Of a stretch of 64,000 nucleotides of DNA, positions 45,502 to 55,589 are shown piece by piece. The translations under genes were made by a program, and so were the position numbers. Origin of the DNA: Blastocladiella emersonii ATCC 22665 (taxonomy: Eukaryota > Blastocladiomycota > Blastocladiomycetes > Blastocladiales > Blastocladiaceae); assembly GCA_025594325.1 (NCBI GenBank), contig JANHCV010000010.1, positions 1,054,001 to 1,118,000 of the forward strand, in the 5' to 3' direction. The notes under the pieces were generated by a model. It was not told the DNA's origin. It worked only from the letters and a program-made list of their open reading frames with translations, and did not search any database. The number at the start of each line of letters is the position of its first letter. The first letter of the stretch is position 1.

Positions 45502-45968
45502 GGCGAGTGCGTTGCAGTGTGGCTGGGCCGAGTGCTCACGCGTCACCGTGTGCTCTGCCCCTCGGCGGTATCACGGCGGCCACGGCGGCGTGGCGGGGGG
45601 CGGCGAGCGCGGCGACGGCGACGGTGGCGACTCGAGGTCGCGTGGCGTCACGCGGCCCGTTGCTACGCGCGAAAACATTCACGGCGGGCGTGGCATCACC
45701 GGTCACGCGCGCATGGGGTCCGGCAGCTCGGGCCGCGCCCGGTTTGTTCCGCAACGCGTCCCTTCGTTCCGCTCAGCGCAGAATCGGAGCGGCCGCCACT
45801 TTGGATCGCTTTCAGCTTCCTCTCCCCCCCTCTCCCCTTGGTCCCTGCTCCTCGACACTCAGCGAGAGCTGGTGCGTGAGTCTACTATGCATCGCATGCA
45901 TTCATGGAGTTCTGACCGCGCCCTTGGCCGTGTAGCAGCAGCATACACAGACGATTATCACCACCACC
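45502..45968. promoter_or_regulatory. Divergent promoter between RRP9 and ETF-QO
   Basis: 467 bp. No gene is supported. A short GCATGCATTCATGG stretch lies near 45893-45906, close to the ETF-QO start. Confidence 0.5.
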
Positions 45969-47885
45969 ATGGCTTCGCTTGCACGGCGCCTCGCCCCCGT
46001 CGGCGCCCGGGCCGCCGCCATCGCCCTGCGCACCGGCGCTCCCGCCCTCGCCTCGGCTGCCCGCCACTCGCTCGCCCGCACCGCTGCCGCGACGCCGACG
46101 CTCGCCCGCGCCCTGCACGCCTCGCGCGCGGTGCGCCAGGCGACGGCCGCCACCGAGGATTTCGAGGTGGAGCGGTTCGTCGACAACACGGACGTGCTGA
46201 TTGTCGGTGCGGGCCCCGCGGGCCTGTCGGCGGCGATCCGGCTCAAGCAGCTGGCCAACGAGGCGGGCAAGGAGCTGCGCGTCATGGTCATCGAGAAGGC
46301 GGCCGAGGTCGGCGCCCACATGCTGTCGGGCAACGTGCTCGAGCCGCGCGCCCTCAACGAGCTGATCCCCGACTGGAAGGCCAAGGGCGCCCCGCTCAAC
46401 ACCCCCGTCACCGAGGACAAAATGTTCCTGCTGACCTCCAAGTCGGCCATCCCGCTCCCCTCGCCGCCCGACATGCACAACGAGGGCAACTACGTCATCT
46501 CGCTCAACCAGTTTGCCAAGTGGCTCGGCGAGCAGGCCGAGGAGCTCGGCGTCGAAATCTACCCGGGCTTTGCCGGCGCCAAGCCGCTCGTCTCGGCCGA
46601 CGGGTCCAAGCTGCTCGGCGTCCAGACCGGCGACATGGGCCTCAACAAGCAGGGCCTGCCCGGCGACAACTTCGAGCCCGGCATGGAGATCCGCGCCGCC
46701 GTCACCCTCCTCGCCGAGGGCTGCCACGGGTCCCTGTCCAAGAAGCTCATCAACCAGTTCAACCTGCGCGCCGACGGCCAGTTCCAGACCTACGGCATCG
46801 GCATCAAGGAGGTGTGGGAGATCCCCAAGGAGCAGCACCAGCCCGGGCTCGCCGTTCACTCGATCGGCTGGCCGCTCGACTACAAGACGTACGGCGGGTC
46901 GTTCCTCTACCACTGGACCGACGCCCCCGAGAACGGCCGCCACCTCGTCTCGGTCGGCCTCGTCACCGGCCTCGACTACTGGAACGTGAACCTCCGCCCC
47001 TACATGGAGTTCCAGCGGTACAAGCACCACCCGGCCATCCGTAAGCACCTCGAGGGCGGCAAGTGCATCTCGTACGGCGCCCGCGCGCTCAACGAGGGCG
47101 GGCTCCAGTCCATCCCCAAGCTCACGTTCCCTGGCGGCGCCCTCGTCGGCTGCGCCGCGGGCTTCCTCAACGTGCCCAAGATCAAGGGCACCCACACCGC
47201 CATGAAGTCGGGCATGCTCGCCGCCGAGGCCGCGTTTGACGCGCTCAAGGATAGCCCGTCCGTGACCGAGTCCGAGGAGCTCGTCGTCCCCGCCCTGCAC
47301 CTGACCGCGTACCAGAAGTCGTTCGAGTCGTCGTGGATCTACCAGGAGCTCAACGAGATCCGCAACGTGCGCCCGTCGTTCCACAACCCACTCGGCATGT
47401 GGGGCGGGCTCCTGTACTCTGGCCTCGACACGCTCTTCTTCCGCGGGCGCGTCCCCTGGACCCTGCAGCACAAGGTGCGCGACCACGAGTCGCTGCTCCC
47501 CAAGGAGCAGTGCCCGCCCATCGAGTACCCGAAGCCCGACGGCGTGCTCTCGTTTGACCTCCTCGACAACGTCGCCCGGTCCGGCACCAACCACAACCAC
47601 GACCAGCCCGCGCACCTCCGCCCGCGCGACCCCGAGGTCCAGGTCCGCCACAACCTCAAGGTCTTTGACGGACCCGAGGCCAAGTTCTGCCCCGCCGGCG
47701 TCTACGAGTACGTCGAGGCCGACCAGCCCTACACGCTCAGCGATGGGACCACCGCCACCCACAAGTTCCAGATCAACTTCCAGAACTGCGTCCACTGCAA
47801 GACCTGCGATATCAAGGACCCGTCCCAGAACATCGACTGGACCACGCCCGAGGGCGCTGGCGGCCCGACGTACGTCCTCACGTAA
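45969..47885 (+). CDS. ETFDH: Electron transfer flavoprotein-ubiquinone oxidoreductase
   Basis: Inner-mitochondrial-membrane enzyme that passes electrons from ETF (fatty-acid and amino-acid oxidation) to ubiquinone through FAD and a 4Fe-4S cluster. Single exon, 638 residues. An Ala/Arg-rich presequence (MASLARRLAPVGARAAAIAL) is followed by the FAD motif LIVGAGPAGLSAAIRLKQL and HMLSGNVLEPRALNELIPDW. The ubiquinone-binding region has YGIGIKEVWEIP and SIGWPLDYKTYGGSFLYH. The cluster ligands are the Cys in KFCPAGVYEY and the three in QNCVHCKTCDIKDPSQNIDW near the C-terminus. Length and motifs match the family throughout. Confidence 0.98.
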   Translation: MASLARRLAPVGARAAAIALRTGAPALASAARHSLARTAAATPTLARALHASRAVRQATAATEDFEVERFVDNTDVLIVGAGPAGLSAAIRLKQLANEAGKELRVMVIEKAAEVGAHMLSGNVLEPRALNELIPDWKAKGAPLNTPVTEDKMFLLTSKSAIPLPSPPDMHNEGNYVISLNQFAKWLGEQAEELGVEIYPGFAGAKPLVSADGSKLLGVQTGDMGLNKQGLPGDNFEPGMEIRAAVTLLAEGCHGSLSKKLINQFNLRADGQFQTYGIGIKEVWEIPKEQHQPGLAVHSIGWPLDYKTYGGSFLYHWTDAPENGRHLVSVGLVTGLDYWNVNLRPYMEFQRYKHHPAIRKHLEGGKCISYGARALNEGGLQSIPKLTFPGGALVGCAAGFLNVPKIKGTHTAMKSGMLAAEAAFDALKDSPSVTESEELVVPALHLTAYQKSFESSWIYQELNEIRNVRPSFHNPLGMWGGLLYSGLDTLFFRGRVPWTLQHKVRDHESLLPKEQCPPIEYPKPDGVLSFDLLDNVARSGTNHNHDQPAHLRPRDPEVQVRHNLKVFDGPEAKFCPAGVYEYVEADQPYTLSDGTTATHKFQINFQNCVHCKTCDIKDPSQNIDWTTPEGAGGPTYVLT

Positions 47886-49374
47886 GGAGGCGGAGGTGGA
47901 GATTGGGTTGAGGGAGCGTGTCGTGCGCTATAAACGTTACTATTACTCGATTGATCTAGTGTTAGCGAGCGGGGCGCGGAGCGGCGAGGGTCGAGTGGGT
48001 CGGCCCGCCGTACGCGACGAGCACGGACAAAGGAAGCATTTGCGGACACGTTCGAGTTGCTATCTTCATCGCTCGATGCCTCAGCGACGTCGCGCAAACT
48101 CGCGAACTGATCGATGGCCGCGGCCACGAGCTTGACCATGGCCACAGCGATGCGAGCGATCGACCACGCATCTCACCAGCTCCCCGCGCTCACATGCGCG
48201 GCCTTGAACGTCTCAGGTCGCGTAAGAACGGCAAGCGGGACGTGTTCGAGCTCGCGTACATGAACGGAGAGCGTGAACGGCAGCGCAGGACGAGTTGCCG
48301 TGGTGAAGCGCGACCGTGGCCACGGTCTGCTCACTTCCAAAGACCTCTGACCGACACGCGTATGCCGCTCCCCGAGATTTTCGAGCGGTAGTGGCACCCT
48401 ATGATCTGGGCTACCTGCTCTGCAAGGTAGCCGCGGCGCGCGGATCAAAATCGCGCCAGAATCAGTCACTCGGAACTCACGTGCTCAATGCGAGACGCGT
48501 TTCGTCTCGCGTCGCGCGTGGTTGTGCCTCCCGCGTCCATTTCTTGGCAGTGTCGCACGCGCGACTGACTGGCTGGTTGCGCGAACGAGGCTGGAAACAG
48601 GTTGTATCAAGTGGCTCTCGAGATGGCATATCAGGTTGCCTGTGGTGCCCGCAGCGAACTCAGCCGCTACAAAGCTCGACCCGGGTCCCCGCTTCCCTCC
48701 TCTCTCCTTCCTCACCAACCAACCATCTATCACCATGATCATGATCGCCCAATGCCCTCACCTGCTGCAACGGACCAAGGCTTGATCGAGGAGCACCGCC
48801 GCCTCGTCGCTATGATCGCGATCCACGACCTGCGCCGGCGGAACCACGACGACTAGGCTTCGCCAAGCGCTACCTCATCGGCATCGACATCTTCAAGTAC
48901 CTCGACATGATCCGTTCGCGCTGCTGCCGCTCCTGCTCGTCGACGACCTGATCGACCACACGAAGTCGGCGCGCTGTGTCTCGTCCAAGTCGACGTGCAG
49001 CATCTCGTCCAAGTCGTCGCGCCGCACCTCGTCGGCCCCGCACGCTCGGTCTCGTCGACGGTCGGCATCGCCATGATCATCATCATCAAGGGCTGCTCTC
49101 GCGCGCCGTCATCATCCTCGAGCGCCGCGGCGATCCGACCAAGACTCGGCACGATTGCTCTCGCGCATCGAAGGTACGGATTCGACGCTGATTGCTCCTC
49201 GCTCTCCTCAACTAAACGTATCCCCGAGTGTAGACGCCGCCGCCCGCACGTCCTTCGTTCCTCGTTGGCGTGCTCGCGTGCGTGCGCATCCTACCGGCCG
49301 GCCACGCGCGGGTGGTACCATGGCCGGTCCATGGCCCCGCGCGTGCACGCCAAAGACTCGCGCGCCGCATCGTC

Positions 49375-49598
49375 GCTCGGACCGACAAGATGGAGGGTCC
49401 TCGTAGTCTGACCCCACCTGTGACAAAGAGAAGTACGGTGCCTTTCGGGTGGGTCGGCGGCGCGCTCGAGGTCTAGATGAAGAGGGTAGTAGTTTCTTTG
49501 GCTGGCTCGGACCGACAAGATGGGTCCTCGATGCCGCGACCGGAAGCGAGGACGGCGGTTCCTTTCGGGTTAGTCCTGATGTGAAGCCTCAGTAGGAG
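49375..49598 (+). repeat. Diverged direct repeat, two units of about 100-130 bp
   Basis: GCTCGGACCGACAAGATGG occurs exactly at 49375-49393 and 49505-49523. CCTTTCGGGT follows at 49441-49450 and 49561-49570. The order and approximate spacing (130 and 120 bp) are kept, so these are two diverged units. Function is unknown. Confidence 0.7.
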
Positions 49599-50408
49599 GG
49601 CACGCGATGATGGGGCGTATAGTATCATGTCTATATATCTCGATCGGCTTCTACTCATATGTGTGTGAAGCGTTTCCGTTGCTTGATCCTCAGTCCCGAC
49701 ACGCACTCGCATTGCAGTCGCGACTCGCAAAGAAGCTGACTGAGCGAGTAACGATCAAAGCTCCGCGCGTTATTGAGCATAGCGCGCTCGGCGCTCTGTC
49801 ACAGTCCTGCTCACATAGAGGAGCTGTGTGGACGGTACCGAGATCTCCCCGTTCGTGACGCTCATCGGGTCGTCGCCGTCCGCTGCCTCAGGCGCGCCGT
49901 ATCCGCTCGCGACCGACGGGAAGGTCATGGCCGTGTTGCCCGCCTCGCTGGACCGGTTGCTTGCCGCCGAGGTTGATGGTGCACGCGCGGTGGCCATATT
50001 TCTGAGCAGGGAGCGGCCCGCTTCACGTGAACCGCGATGACCACGCGCGCGCGAGCAATCCATAACGAACCGTAGCCGAGTCGTGCAAGCGGACCCGTCA
50101 CGAGCAAGGTCAATGCGAGCCGCACATCGGGACAGCGCCCGGCGGCGCGGCATGGCGGCTGCTGCCGAACCAGGGCAGCGTGACCGTGAGCAGGCAGCAG
50201 GCTCCCTTGGCGTCAAGCCGCGTTGGGTTGCCGTCGCTGCAGCTAGAGCGAGCGGTCCGAACGAGTCGCTTACAATCGTTCATGCATGCAGAAGAGCGGG
50301 AGCGGAAGCTGTGCCGCGCGCGGCGATGGCGCCAGCGTGCTCCCAGTCCTCGCCGTCACTGGTGTGGCCGGCATCAATGATCTCAGTGTGCTTGCCGCGC
50401 GCCGCGAA

Positions 50409-50477
50409 CGCGGGCGCCGAGCGACGCGGGCGCCGAGCGACGCGGGCGCCGAGCGACGCGGGCGCCGAGCGACGCGG
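50409..50477 (+). repeat. 16-bp tandem repeat, 4.3 copies
   Basis: Unit CGCGGGCGCCGAGCGA repeated at 50409, 50425, 50441 and 50457, with five further bases. The copies are identical. The unit is not a multiple of three, so it would rotate the reading frame, arguing against a coding role. Confidence 0.9.
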
Positions 50478-51106
50478 CTGGCGTTCGCCAGGCAAAACGA
50501 TGATGCGCCCGTGCACCGCGAGCTTCCCACGAAGCTCGGCGGCGAGCGAGGTGACCTGCTCGTCGCGCGCGTGACCGACAGAAACAGGCCAAACGGCACT
50601 TGCGATGTCGAGCAGCACGCGGGAGAGGATTCGTGTCGCTCAGTTGCTCGAAGGCCGTCTCAAGCGCGCGCGCAAGAAGCAGGCGAAAGATGCTTCCGCA
50701 TCGCGTTGGGCTCCTCCAAATCGCGCACTCAGCGAGAGGCCGAGCCAAGTGAGTGCGTAGAGGCATCGCTGTTGCGGGTCGGCGACTCGCGCGCCCCCGT
50801 CGATGACTGCAGCTCGAGTAGGCGCGCGACAGGTTCGAGCTGGCCCGGGGCCCGCGATACGATAGCGAACACGAGGCGTGGAGAAAAGTCGTGCGTATCG
50901 TTGAAGAGACGCGGCAACAAGGTATCACTCGCGCGACGGAATCTGACAAGCTGACTGACGCGACTCGGGACGGTGAGAAGTCCAAGGACGACGCGGTCGC
51001 GCCGACACCGTCAGGCGTAAACGTCCCACCCACTACGGCAGGCCTCTCAACCGAGACGGAACAAGCATCGGCGGACAGAATGGGTTCCACGAGATCTATC
51101 CGAATT

Positions 51107-51286
51107 TTACACCTTCTTGTCGACAATATCCTCGATGCGCGGTCCACGGGGCCGCTGCTGAGCGCCAAAGAAGGTGCGCTCGATAAGGATCTTGGACGAG
51201 ACGATGAAGATCGGGATCGACACGATGACGGTGAGCCAGCGGAACTGGCGGTCCGAGAGCTTGGGGCGCGGCTGCTGGCCGAACAT
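51107..51286 (-). CDS. Small single-pass membrane protein (59 aa)
   Basis: A short minus-strand gene with the ATG at 51286 and TAA at 51109-51107. The product begins MFGQQPRPKLSDRQFRWLTV, has one hydrophobic helix (WLTVIVSIPIFIVSSKILI, about residues 18-36) and a basic/polar tail, ERTFFGAQQRPRGPRIEDIV then DKKV. The basic N-terminus, single helix and charged tail are typical of small mitochondrial or ER tail-type proteins of fungi, but the family is not recognised. Codon use is strongly G/C-ending like the neighbouring real genes, unlike the decayed flanks, and it is arranged divergently to NDUFA8. It is below usual ORF length cut-offs and easily missed. Confidence 0.7.
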   Translation of the reverse strand: MFGQQPRPKLSDRQFRWLTVIVSIPIFIVSSKILIERTFFGAQQRPRGPRIEDIVDKKV

Positions 51287-52016
51287 AATGGATGGTGGCT
51301 AGAGCATTGCCGGTTGCATCAGCGGGTTGCATGTAGTCATTTCATGGTTGGGGCAGCATACATGGCGCGCGGGGGCGGGTTTTGAGGGAACGCCGATGCA
51401 AAGAGGCGCGGCGCGCGAAAAGGCGGGGCGGCGGGCGCGGCGATCTGAGTTCACGTGATGCTCGAGTTGATGCGGTTTCCGGTCGCTCTGCCTCGCCGGC
51501 GGCTGGGCATCGCGAGGTGACCACGACGGCGGCGGCGGCGGCCGCAGAGATCCCTCGGTCACCCTCGCCCTTTGCTCGCGTACGCTTGCCGCACTGGCGA
51601 GCGGGAGCGCCTCGCCACGCACATGCCCATGAATCTCTCGCTATGGAACACACGGACTCGCACGCGGACAGCTCGCTCGGTGGCGGACCGCGCTCACGGC
51701 ATCGGGATCGGGCGCTTCGACGTTGTTGCAGCTTGCGATATCGATTCACACGGCTGCAGCAAGTTCCCGACGGCCCGCGTGCTCGTTCGCGGCAGCGCGA
51801 CACCGTGGGGTCGTCGTGAAGCATGCCGACGGACCGATGCCGTGCGAACCGCTCGCCGAGCGAGCGCTATCGCGACCGCGGGACCGCGATGGACCTCTGG
51901 GCAGGATGACGAGGCCCTCCCGCTCGCGCGCACCCGACCGAGCGCGCCCCGCTGATGTGCCCGCCGCCGTCCGTGTAGGCTCGGTTGCAGACTCCCGCCC
52001 GCCGACCCACATCACC
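51287..52016. promoter_or_regulatory. Divergent promoter between the 59-aa protein gene and NDUFA8
   Basis: 730 bp without a supported gene. Purine/pyrimidine asymmetry is present near 51370-51560. The NDUFA8 ATG has an ATCACC context. Confidence 0.45.
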
Positions 52017-52526
52017 ATGAGCAACCCGGACAACACCCCGATCTTCTCGCGCGGCACGTACAACGTGGCGACCGAGACGCCGTTCACCGAGGTGGGCGCG
52101 ACGTCGGCGCCGCTCACGTCGGCGGCCTTCTTCCTGGGCGCCTTCTGCAAGGAGTACAACGAGGACTTCATGCTGTGCAAGCAGGAGAACGCGGACCCGC
52201 GCCACTGCCTGGCCGAGGGCCGCAAGGTGACCCGGTGCACGCTCGACCTGCTCGCCAAGCTCAAGGCCAACTGCGGCGCCGAGTACAAGGCGCACTGGAC
52301 CTGCCTCGACAACGGCAACCACGAGTTCAACAAGTGCCGCCCCGAGGAGCGCGCCCTCAACGACTGCGTGTTCAACAAGCTGGTGCGTTTTTTCTTGGGA
52401 CTGCGCGTCGTCGGGTCGCTTGCGCTAACCACTCTCGACTGCGTGTAGGGTCTGTCCAAGCACATCCCCGACACGCCCAAGACCGAGGACCCGATCCACC
52501 TCAAGAAGAAGCCCATCCACCACTAA
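52017..52526 (+). CDS. NDUFA8: NADH:ubiquinone oxidoreductase subunit NDUFA8 (PGIV)
   Basis: Accessory subunit on the intermembrane-space side of complex I. Exons 52017-52382 and 52449-52526 encode 147 residues (donor GTGCGT, acceptor GTAG). Two CHCH domains are present, each a pair of CX9C motifs: FCKEYNEDFMLC with HCLAEGRKVTRC, then NCGAEYKAHWTC with KCRPEERALNDC. These are the disulfide-forming cysteines imported by the Mia40 pathway. The second exon adds GLSKHIPDTPKTEDPIHLKK and KPIHH, matching the family C-terminus. The N-terminus lacks a cleavable presequence, as expected for Mia40 substrates. Confidence 0.95.
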
Positions 52527-52907
52527 GCGAGTGCTGGTCGTCGCTCCCATCGTCGCCGTCGCAACGCGTACCCGTGCTGCTGCCTCTCCTATTTCCAACT
52601 TCATTCTCGTCCCCCAACAACAATACGATACGTTTTCTTCCTGACTGGCTTGCTACAGCGAGAGTGAGAGTTCGAGCGAGCGGGTCCCGGAACGGGAGAC
52701 GGGCCAGCGTGACGAAAGCGACGCGTCTCCCGCTTCGCCACACGGACGCGCCATGGCGTGCTGCCCTCCGCCGCCACCGACCCAAGTCTCCCCTCCCCTG
52801 CTCCCGCATTCCTGGCTCACCGACCAACCATCAGTTCCCATGTAAACCATTTGTTCCGCGGCTGGACCACGGAACACCCCCTCTACCACCGCCCTTCCGC
52901 GATCGCC
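52527..52907. other. Intergenic region
   Basis: 381 bp between NDUFA8 and the NSUN7-like gene. It is 3' flank followed by a promoter. No gene is supported. Confidence 0.5.
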
Positions 52908-55172
52908 ATGGCGACGCTCTCCAAGTCGACCGGCGGCGGCAGCGTAAGCGGCAGCGCCGGCCTGACGAGCAGCCAGGCGCTGTTCAAGTCGTTCGAGGCG
53001 CTCGCCGACGACGACTACGTGGCCGCGGCGCGGTTCCTCGCCAGCATCACGGCGGCCGACCCGGGCCGCGTCGCGACCGCGGATCTCGGGCCCGCGCCTG
53101 CGCCGGCTGTCGTGAACCTCGTCTACTCGGTCGTCAAGTGTACGACGACACCTTGGGCGCGTGTGGTAGCATGAGCTGACCCGTCGCGCGCGGGCGTAGA
53201 TATGCCGCACCTCGACAAGATGATCCTAGCGTCGGACCTGCTCGTCGCGCACACGGACCTGGTCGCGCACCTGCCGCTCGTCAAGGTGCTCCTGTTCCAG
53301 TTCATGGCGTGCCACTTTGAGCCCGACGCGATCCTCATCCCGCCCTCCTCCTCTCGCTCAACCCCGAGATCCAAGTCGGGCGACCGGATCCGGTGGATCC
53401 TCGCGGCGCTCGCCGAGCGCAAGACGCGCCTGCACGCGGCGTACGCGCGCGTGCGCATCGAGCTGCGCGCGCACGGCGCGACCGACGCCGAGCGGCTGTC
53501 GACGCTCGTCGACTGGACCGCGGACCAAGAGGTCGAGGCGGTCCCCGTCACGTTCCGCGTGCGCGTGGCACGGCGGGTCTTCGACGCGGCCGCCGCCGAG
53601 TGTCTCGGGTGGGCACCCGACACCGTTGCGTGGGACGAGATGCAGAGCGATATGGTGCACGTCCCCGCGCCGCTCGTACCCGAGCTCCTCGAGTCGCCAC
53701 TCGTTGCTACGCGCGCTGCGGTGCTCCAGGACGCGGTCAGTTTGTTGCCGGTGCAGCTCGTCCATGATAGTCTCCTCCCGCGCGTCCAGCCGCGGCGCAG
53801 GGAGGATGGGTCGGTGGTGCCGCCCGTCGTCCTTGACACGCGTGCGCGTAGCGGTACGTCTCTCTCGTGTGGGATCCGGTCCCACTCACTCGCTCACCCT
53901 CGCGACGCGACGACGTGTAGAAACGCGCCTGCTCCTATACCACGACTACGGCCACGCGGCCGCGCAGTTTCTCCTCGCGGCGCCCGCGTCCGAGTCCGTG
54001 GTGCGCGCCGCGGCCGAGTGCGGGCCGACGATCCGCGTGCTCGACGTTCCCTTCATGCACGTCGACCCGCTCGCGGCATCGGCGACCGAGACCGACGGCG
54101 ACGACGACGAGAGAGTGGTGCGGCCCGACATCATCGTCGTCGAGCCCGACAACTCGCTGGCGGCGGTGCGCGACGCCAAGCACTACATGCTGCAGGAGCG
54201 GCAGGCGGTGCCCGCCGCGGACGCGGTCGACGTCGAGGCGCTCGTCAAGGGCCAGGTCGCGGCGGTCCAGCACGCCATGAAGTGTACGCTCCCCTCACTC
54301 TCACCGACCCTCGCCGTGCCTAACTTTCAGGTTCGTAGTCCCGTCGGCCAAGTACATCGTGTACCTGACGCGGTCGGACCGGCGCGACGAGAACGAGCTG
54401 GTCCTCGCAGCGTGCTTCGAGTCCAAGCTCGCGACGCGCGACTGGCGGCTCGTGTCGCTAGCCGAGCTCGACGGCGAGGTCGACGAGGACCCGACGGCGG
54501 CCGCGGCCATGGACCGCCACGACAGCGGGATGCTGTTCGGCGACGAAACCGCGGGCGCGGCAGCGCGCGGCGACGTGTTCCTGCGCGTCCCGCCCAATCC
54601 GCCGCACCTCGCCAACGGCGTGTGCATGGTCGTCCTCGCGCGCCGCGTGCGCGAACCCGTTCCCGCGGTCCACTTTGCCGACTCCGAGCCCGAGTCGGAC
54701 GGCGAGGACGAGCCCGCCGAGCCCGTCGACGCGTCGGGGTCCGGGTCCGGGTCCGGGTCCAACCTCGACCTGACGGGCGGCAGCGACCCGGGCGCGGCGG
54801 CCGCGGGTGTCGCGGCGGGCATGCGCACCAAGAAGCGTAAGCGCGCGGCCGAGGCGAAGCGCAAGCGGCGGTCGCACCGGTTCTCGCTCAAGGCGTGGCG
54901 CGCGGCCGTGCTGGGTGTCGGGGTCAGCGACTTGACGGTGTTCGGCGAGCCGCTCGCGGTGCCCGCGACGTCGGGGGCGAGGCAACGCGGCGCGACACCG
55001 GCTCCCATGGCGACGACGACGACGGCGGCGGCGGGACCGGTTCCCGGCGGCGCGTCGCCACGCAAGCGCGGGGTCATCTTTCCGATCCCGGTACGTTCAC
55101 GCTCACGCTCACGATGGCGCGAGGGCACGAAGCTGACTTTCTCGGTCGATCGCGTAGGCGCCGTGGAAGTAG
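52908..55172 (+). CDS. NSUN7-like RNA methyltransferase homologue lacking catalytic cysteines
   Basis: Five exons: 52908-53139, 53200-53853, 53921-54283, 54339-55090 and 55158-55172, giving 671 residues. All four introns start GTACG and end GTAG. The third acceptor must be the GTAG ending at 54338, not the CAG at 54330, to keep frame. Similarity to NSUN7 is seen in the N-terminal helical domain (NLVYSVVKYMPHLDKMILAS, then LVKVLLFQFMACHF, and RIRWILAALAERKTRLHAAY) and in the methyltransferase end, QHAMKFPSAKYIVYL and TRSDRRDENELV. In active m5C enzymes and in NSUN7 the last block reads YCTCS..PEEN; here the catalytic Cys is Arg. The PCSG-type loop is also gone (VVEPDNSL). The C-terminus has an acidic and a basic low-complexity stretch and ends FPIPAPWK. 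It is probably a pseudo-enzyme or RNA-binding protein. Confidence 0.72.
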
Positions 55173-55589
55173 CGACGGCGACGCGGACGCGACGCGCCAC
55201 ACGACGAAGACGGCGCGCATGCATTTTAACCATCCATGAATTTTATTCCCCGGTCCGGGTTTCGTGTGTGCGCTGTCCATCGCGCTGGGCGCCGTGCAAG
55301 GCGGCGATGGCCAGCGGGCAAGGCGGCGAAGTGAGCCATCGCCAAGTCAGAGGTGAGGTGAAGAGGGGAGGCGCGTAGCGACGGGGTCACGCGAGCGGGC
55401 GGCGGTGATTGGCGCGGCGATTTGGGCCCAAACACACGTTCGTCGGCGCATTCATCGCGGGGCAACGTGAGCAGCACACGCCGGACGCCAGCAGGCGGGG
55501 CTGGCCGGCCGTCAAAAACCGTGCCGTGCTCGGCACTCCCTTCTGCCTCTCCGGACCCACCTAGTGTAACCCCCGCGCAGTAATTCACC
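55173..55589. promoter_or_regulatory. Promoter region of EF-1alpha
   Basis: 417 bp. GCGCAG immediately before TAATTCACC and the ATG (55575-55589) resembles a splice acceptor and may mark a 5'-UTR intron. No gene is supported. Confidence 0.45.

Larger units (their letters stand above)
47886..51106. other. Gene-poor stretch with relics and small repeats
   Basis: About 3.2 kb without an intact gene. At 48757-48945 there is coding-like sequence in two frames (MPSPAATDQGLIEEHRRLVA to a stop, then RYLIGIDIFKYLDMI) that may be a decayed gene. A diverged direct repeat lies at 49375-49598. Minus-strand pieces between about 49.8 and 51.0 kb (DTHDFSPRLVFAIVSRAPGQ; DIASAVWPVSVGHARDEQVT; LRLALTLLVTGPLARLGYGS) look like fragments of one or more membrane proteins in different frames. 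A 16-bp tandem repeat sits at 50409-50477. Confidence 0.45.

Noticed and set aside
54326-54331. CAG at 54330 as acceptor of the third NSUN7-like intron
   Set aside because: It would put FPSAKYIVYL out of frame; the GTAG ending at 54338 restores it.
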